DNA of 7,287 nt from an uncultured Planctomycetaceae bacterium (GTDB taxonomy: Bacteria > Planctomycetota > Planctomycetia > Planctomycetales > Planctomycetaceae). The notes under the pieces are model-generated. The model was not told where the DNA came from. It did no database searches and saw only the letters and a program-made list of their open reading frames with translations. Position numbers and translations under genes: made by a program. Where the stretch lies: assembly GCA_903823545.1 (NCBI GenBank), contig CAIJTL010000165.1, positions 1 through 7,287 on the forward strand, read 5' to 3'. This document shows positions 6,224 through 7,287 of this stretch, in pieces. The first letter of the stretch is position 1. Every line of letters begins with the position of its first letter.

Positions 6224-7287
6224 ATGAACACTCCCCAGCTCAACGAACGCCACCCGTGGTCCGAACCGGATGAACCGCCGAGCTATCTGGCGTCTCGTCG
6301 TATCAAGAATCAACTGCTCGAAGAACTCAACGAGTCAGCGGGACCGTCACCAGCTGATCTCGACGACCTGCTCGGTCGTTGGCCGACCAAGCCGACGGAA
6401 GATCCGGATGTCGCCGGGTTGTTGTTTCAAGATTTTCGGCAACGCAGCGTTCGCGGCGAACCGGTTTCTCGCGCGGAGTACGGGCAGAAGTATCCCGAGT
6501 ATCAAGACTCGCTCGGAAGCTTGTTTCGCCGACAAGATTTCTTGCGTTCGGTCACGTCAGTCAGTGATCCAATCTCGCCGGTTCTGGCGTTGCCCAAGAT
6601 TGGGGATGAGCTGTTCGGATTTCGTTTGCGCGAACAACTCGGTCAAGGGGCTTTCGCTCGTGTCTTCCTGGCGGAACAAATTGAACTTGCTGGCCGACAA
6701 GTTGCATTGAAGACTTCAGACCTCTGCGGAACTGAGCCACAAACGCTCGCGCAGTTGCAGCACACTAACATTGTTCCGATCTATTCGGTTCATGAAGATG
6801 CCGCTGCCGGGATTCGCGCAGTCTGTATGCCGTATTTCGGCGGTGCAGCGTTGTCACAAGTCTTGCGTGCAGTCTGGGAGAAGACAGAACACCCGCAGTA
6901 CGGCTCCGAACTCGACGCGGCACTGGTTTCCGTAGCGACAAGCAGCTTGCTTGTCGAAGAGACAGACAACGCTTCTAGACAAACAGACGTCACGCGCCCG
7001 TTGACCATAGGCGAGCCGTCTGTCGCTACGAAAAACTGGCCTCCGGTGGCAACGAAGTTTGCCACGTTTGATTACGCACACGCTTGTGCGTGGATCATCG
7101 CTCGTTTGGCAGAGGGATTACAGCACGCTCACGATCGTGGCGTGCTGCACCGTGACATCAAGCCTTCCAACATTCTGATCGCCGGTGACGGCACGCCGAT
7201 GTTGTTGGATTTCAATTTGGCTCACGATGAAAGCCAGCCGCAGGCTCAGGTGGAAGCGACGCTTGGGGGGACAGTCGCTTACATGGC
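6224..7287 (+). CDS. Planctomycete-type Ser/Thr protein kinase, 3' end beyond the window
   Basis: The first 354 codons are present and open to the window edge. Residues 66-107 (FRQRSVRGEP, then YPEYQDSLGSLF) form an N-terminal region often found before planctomycete kinase domains. The kinase domain starts near 132: glycine loop LGQGAFARVFLAEQ (139-152), VALK with Lys163, probable helix-C Glu171 in EPQTLAQLQH, hinge CMPYFGGAAL (201-210), catalytic loop HRDIKPSN (309-316; Asp311, Lys313, Asn316), and DFNLA (329-333) with metal-binding Asp329 but Asn in place of the DFG glycine. GGTVAYM (348-354) enters the activation segment. All residues needed for phosphotransfer that lie in the window are present. 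The linker at about 235-280 overlaps a palindromic repeat. The start is the first ATG after an in-frame stop at 6191; no Shine-Dalgarno site is seen. It begins 35 bases after the previous stop, so probable co-transcription. Targets and C-terminal domains are unknown. Confidence 0.92.
   Translation, partial: MNTPQLNERHPWSEPDEPPSYLASRRIKNQLLEELNESAGPSPADLDDLLGRWPTKPTEDPDVAGLLFQDFRQRSVRGEPVSRAEYGQKYPEYQDSLGSLFRRQDFLRSVTSVSDPISPVLALPKIGDELFGFRLREQLGQGAFARVFLAEQIELAGRQVALKTSDLCGTEPQTLAQLQHTNIVPIYSVHEDAAAGIRAVCMPYFGGAALSQVLRAVWEKTEHPQYGSELDAALVSVATSSLLVEETDNASRQTDVTRPLTIGEPSVATKNWPPVATKFATFDYAHACAWIIARLAEGLQHAHDRGVLHRDIKPSNILIAGDGTPMLLDFNLAHDESQPQAQVEATLGGTVAYM
6931..7030. repeat. REP-like palindromic element inside the kinase gene
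   Basis: The outer ends are a perfect 10-base inverted repeat, CGTAGCGACA (6931-6940) and TGTCGCTACG (7021-7030), spanning exactly 100 bases. Inside the left end is a perfect 8-base-pair stem, CGACAAGC/GCTTGTCG (6936-6943 and 6949-6956), with loop AGCTT. A second inner pair is GACAGAC/GTCTGTC (6961-6967 and 7018-7024). The element stays in frame with the kinase and encodes most of a variable segment between the hinge and the HRD loop, where family members commonly carry unconserved inserts. I recall similar GTAGCGACAAGC-type palindromes between genes in planctomycetes, but cannot confirm copies elsewhere in this genome. Its absorption into coding sequence is inferred. Confidence 0.55.
7046..7091. 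repeat. Two short perfect hairpins in the kinase gene
   Basis: GTGGCAA/TTGCCAC (7046-7052 and 7059-7065, six-base loop) and ACGCACA/TGTGCGT (7074-7080 and 7085-7091, four-base loop) lie directly after the palindromic element. Both are within coding sequence, the second already in the segment leading to kinase helix E. They may be chance or remnants of the same repeat-rich insertion; no regulatory role is evident. Confidence 0.35.

Noticed and set aside
6841..7065. Minus-strand frames containing SKLLVATE or DKQAACRYG-like peptides
   Set aside because: They read through the palindromic element and are antisense to a kinase with intact motifs; I treat them as repeat-derived shadows.

Overview
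The window looks like chromosomal DNA from a member of the Planctomycetota. The clues are two large secreted-type proteins that begin with a short basic leader and a planctomycete LEPR-XLL-like motif (ETLESRILLF and EALEVRNLLSA), and a Ser/Thr kinase of the planctomycete type that carries DFNLA in place of DFG and has an EPQTLAQLQH stretch after the catalytic lysine. No rRNA, tRNA, CRISPR array, transposase or phage gene is visible.

Layout, all genes on the + strand. Positions 1-496 are non-coding: a pair of inverted short-unit repeats (5-23 and 176-202), a 9-base periodic tract, and a leader with at best weak promoter candidates. Positions 497-3238 encode a 913-residue protein: a matrixin-type zinc metalloprotease domain with an intact HEFGHALGLNH site, a pre-peptidase C-terminal (PPC)-like beta domain, seven tandem repeats that fit a seven-bladed beta-propeller, a His/Asp patch and an unassigned tail. 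Positions 3239-3380 hold a long hairpin built from degenerate 7-base units. Positions 3381-6188 encode a 935-residue cysteine-free surface-type protein with three PPC-like domains, an Ig-like domain, an acidic linker and a hydrophobic-plus-basic C-terminus. Positions 6224-7287 hold the first 354 codons of a Ser/Thr protein kinase that runs off the end of the window.

The second protein and the kinase are 35 bases apart and probably co-transcribed. The protease may be transcribed with them or separated from them by the hairpin. A plausible but unproven reading is an envelope module: an extracellular protease, a surface multi-domain protein and a cytoplasmic or membrane-linked kinase.

The most interesting signals are not the gene families, which are individually familiar. 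They are a palindromic REP-like element that appears to have been absorbed, in frame, into the variable insert of the kinase domain (about 6931-7030); the nested heptamer inverted repeat at 3254-3340; and the match between seven repeats and a complete propeller in the protease. I found no clear evidence of a wholly new system.
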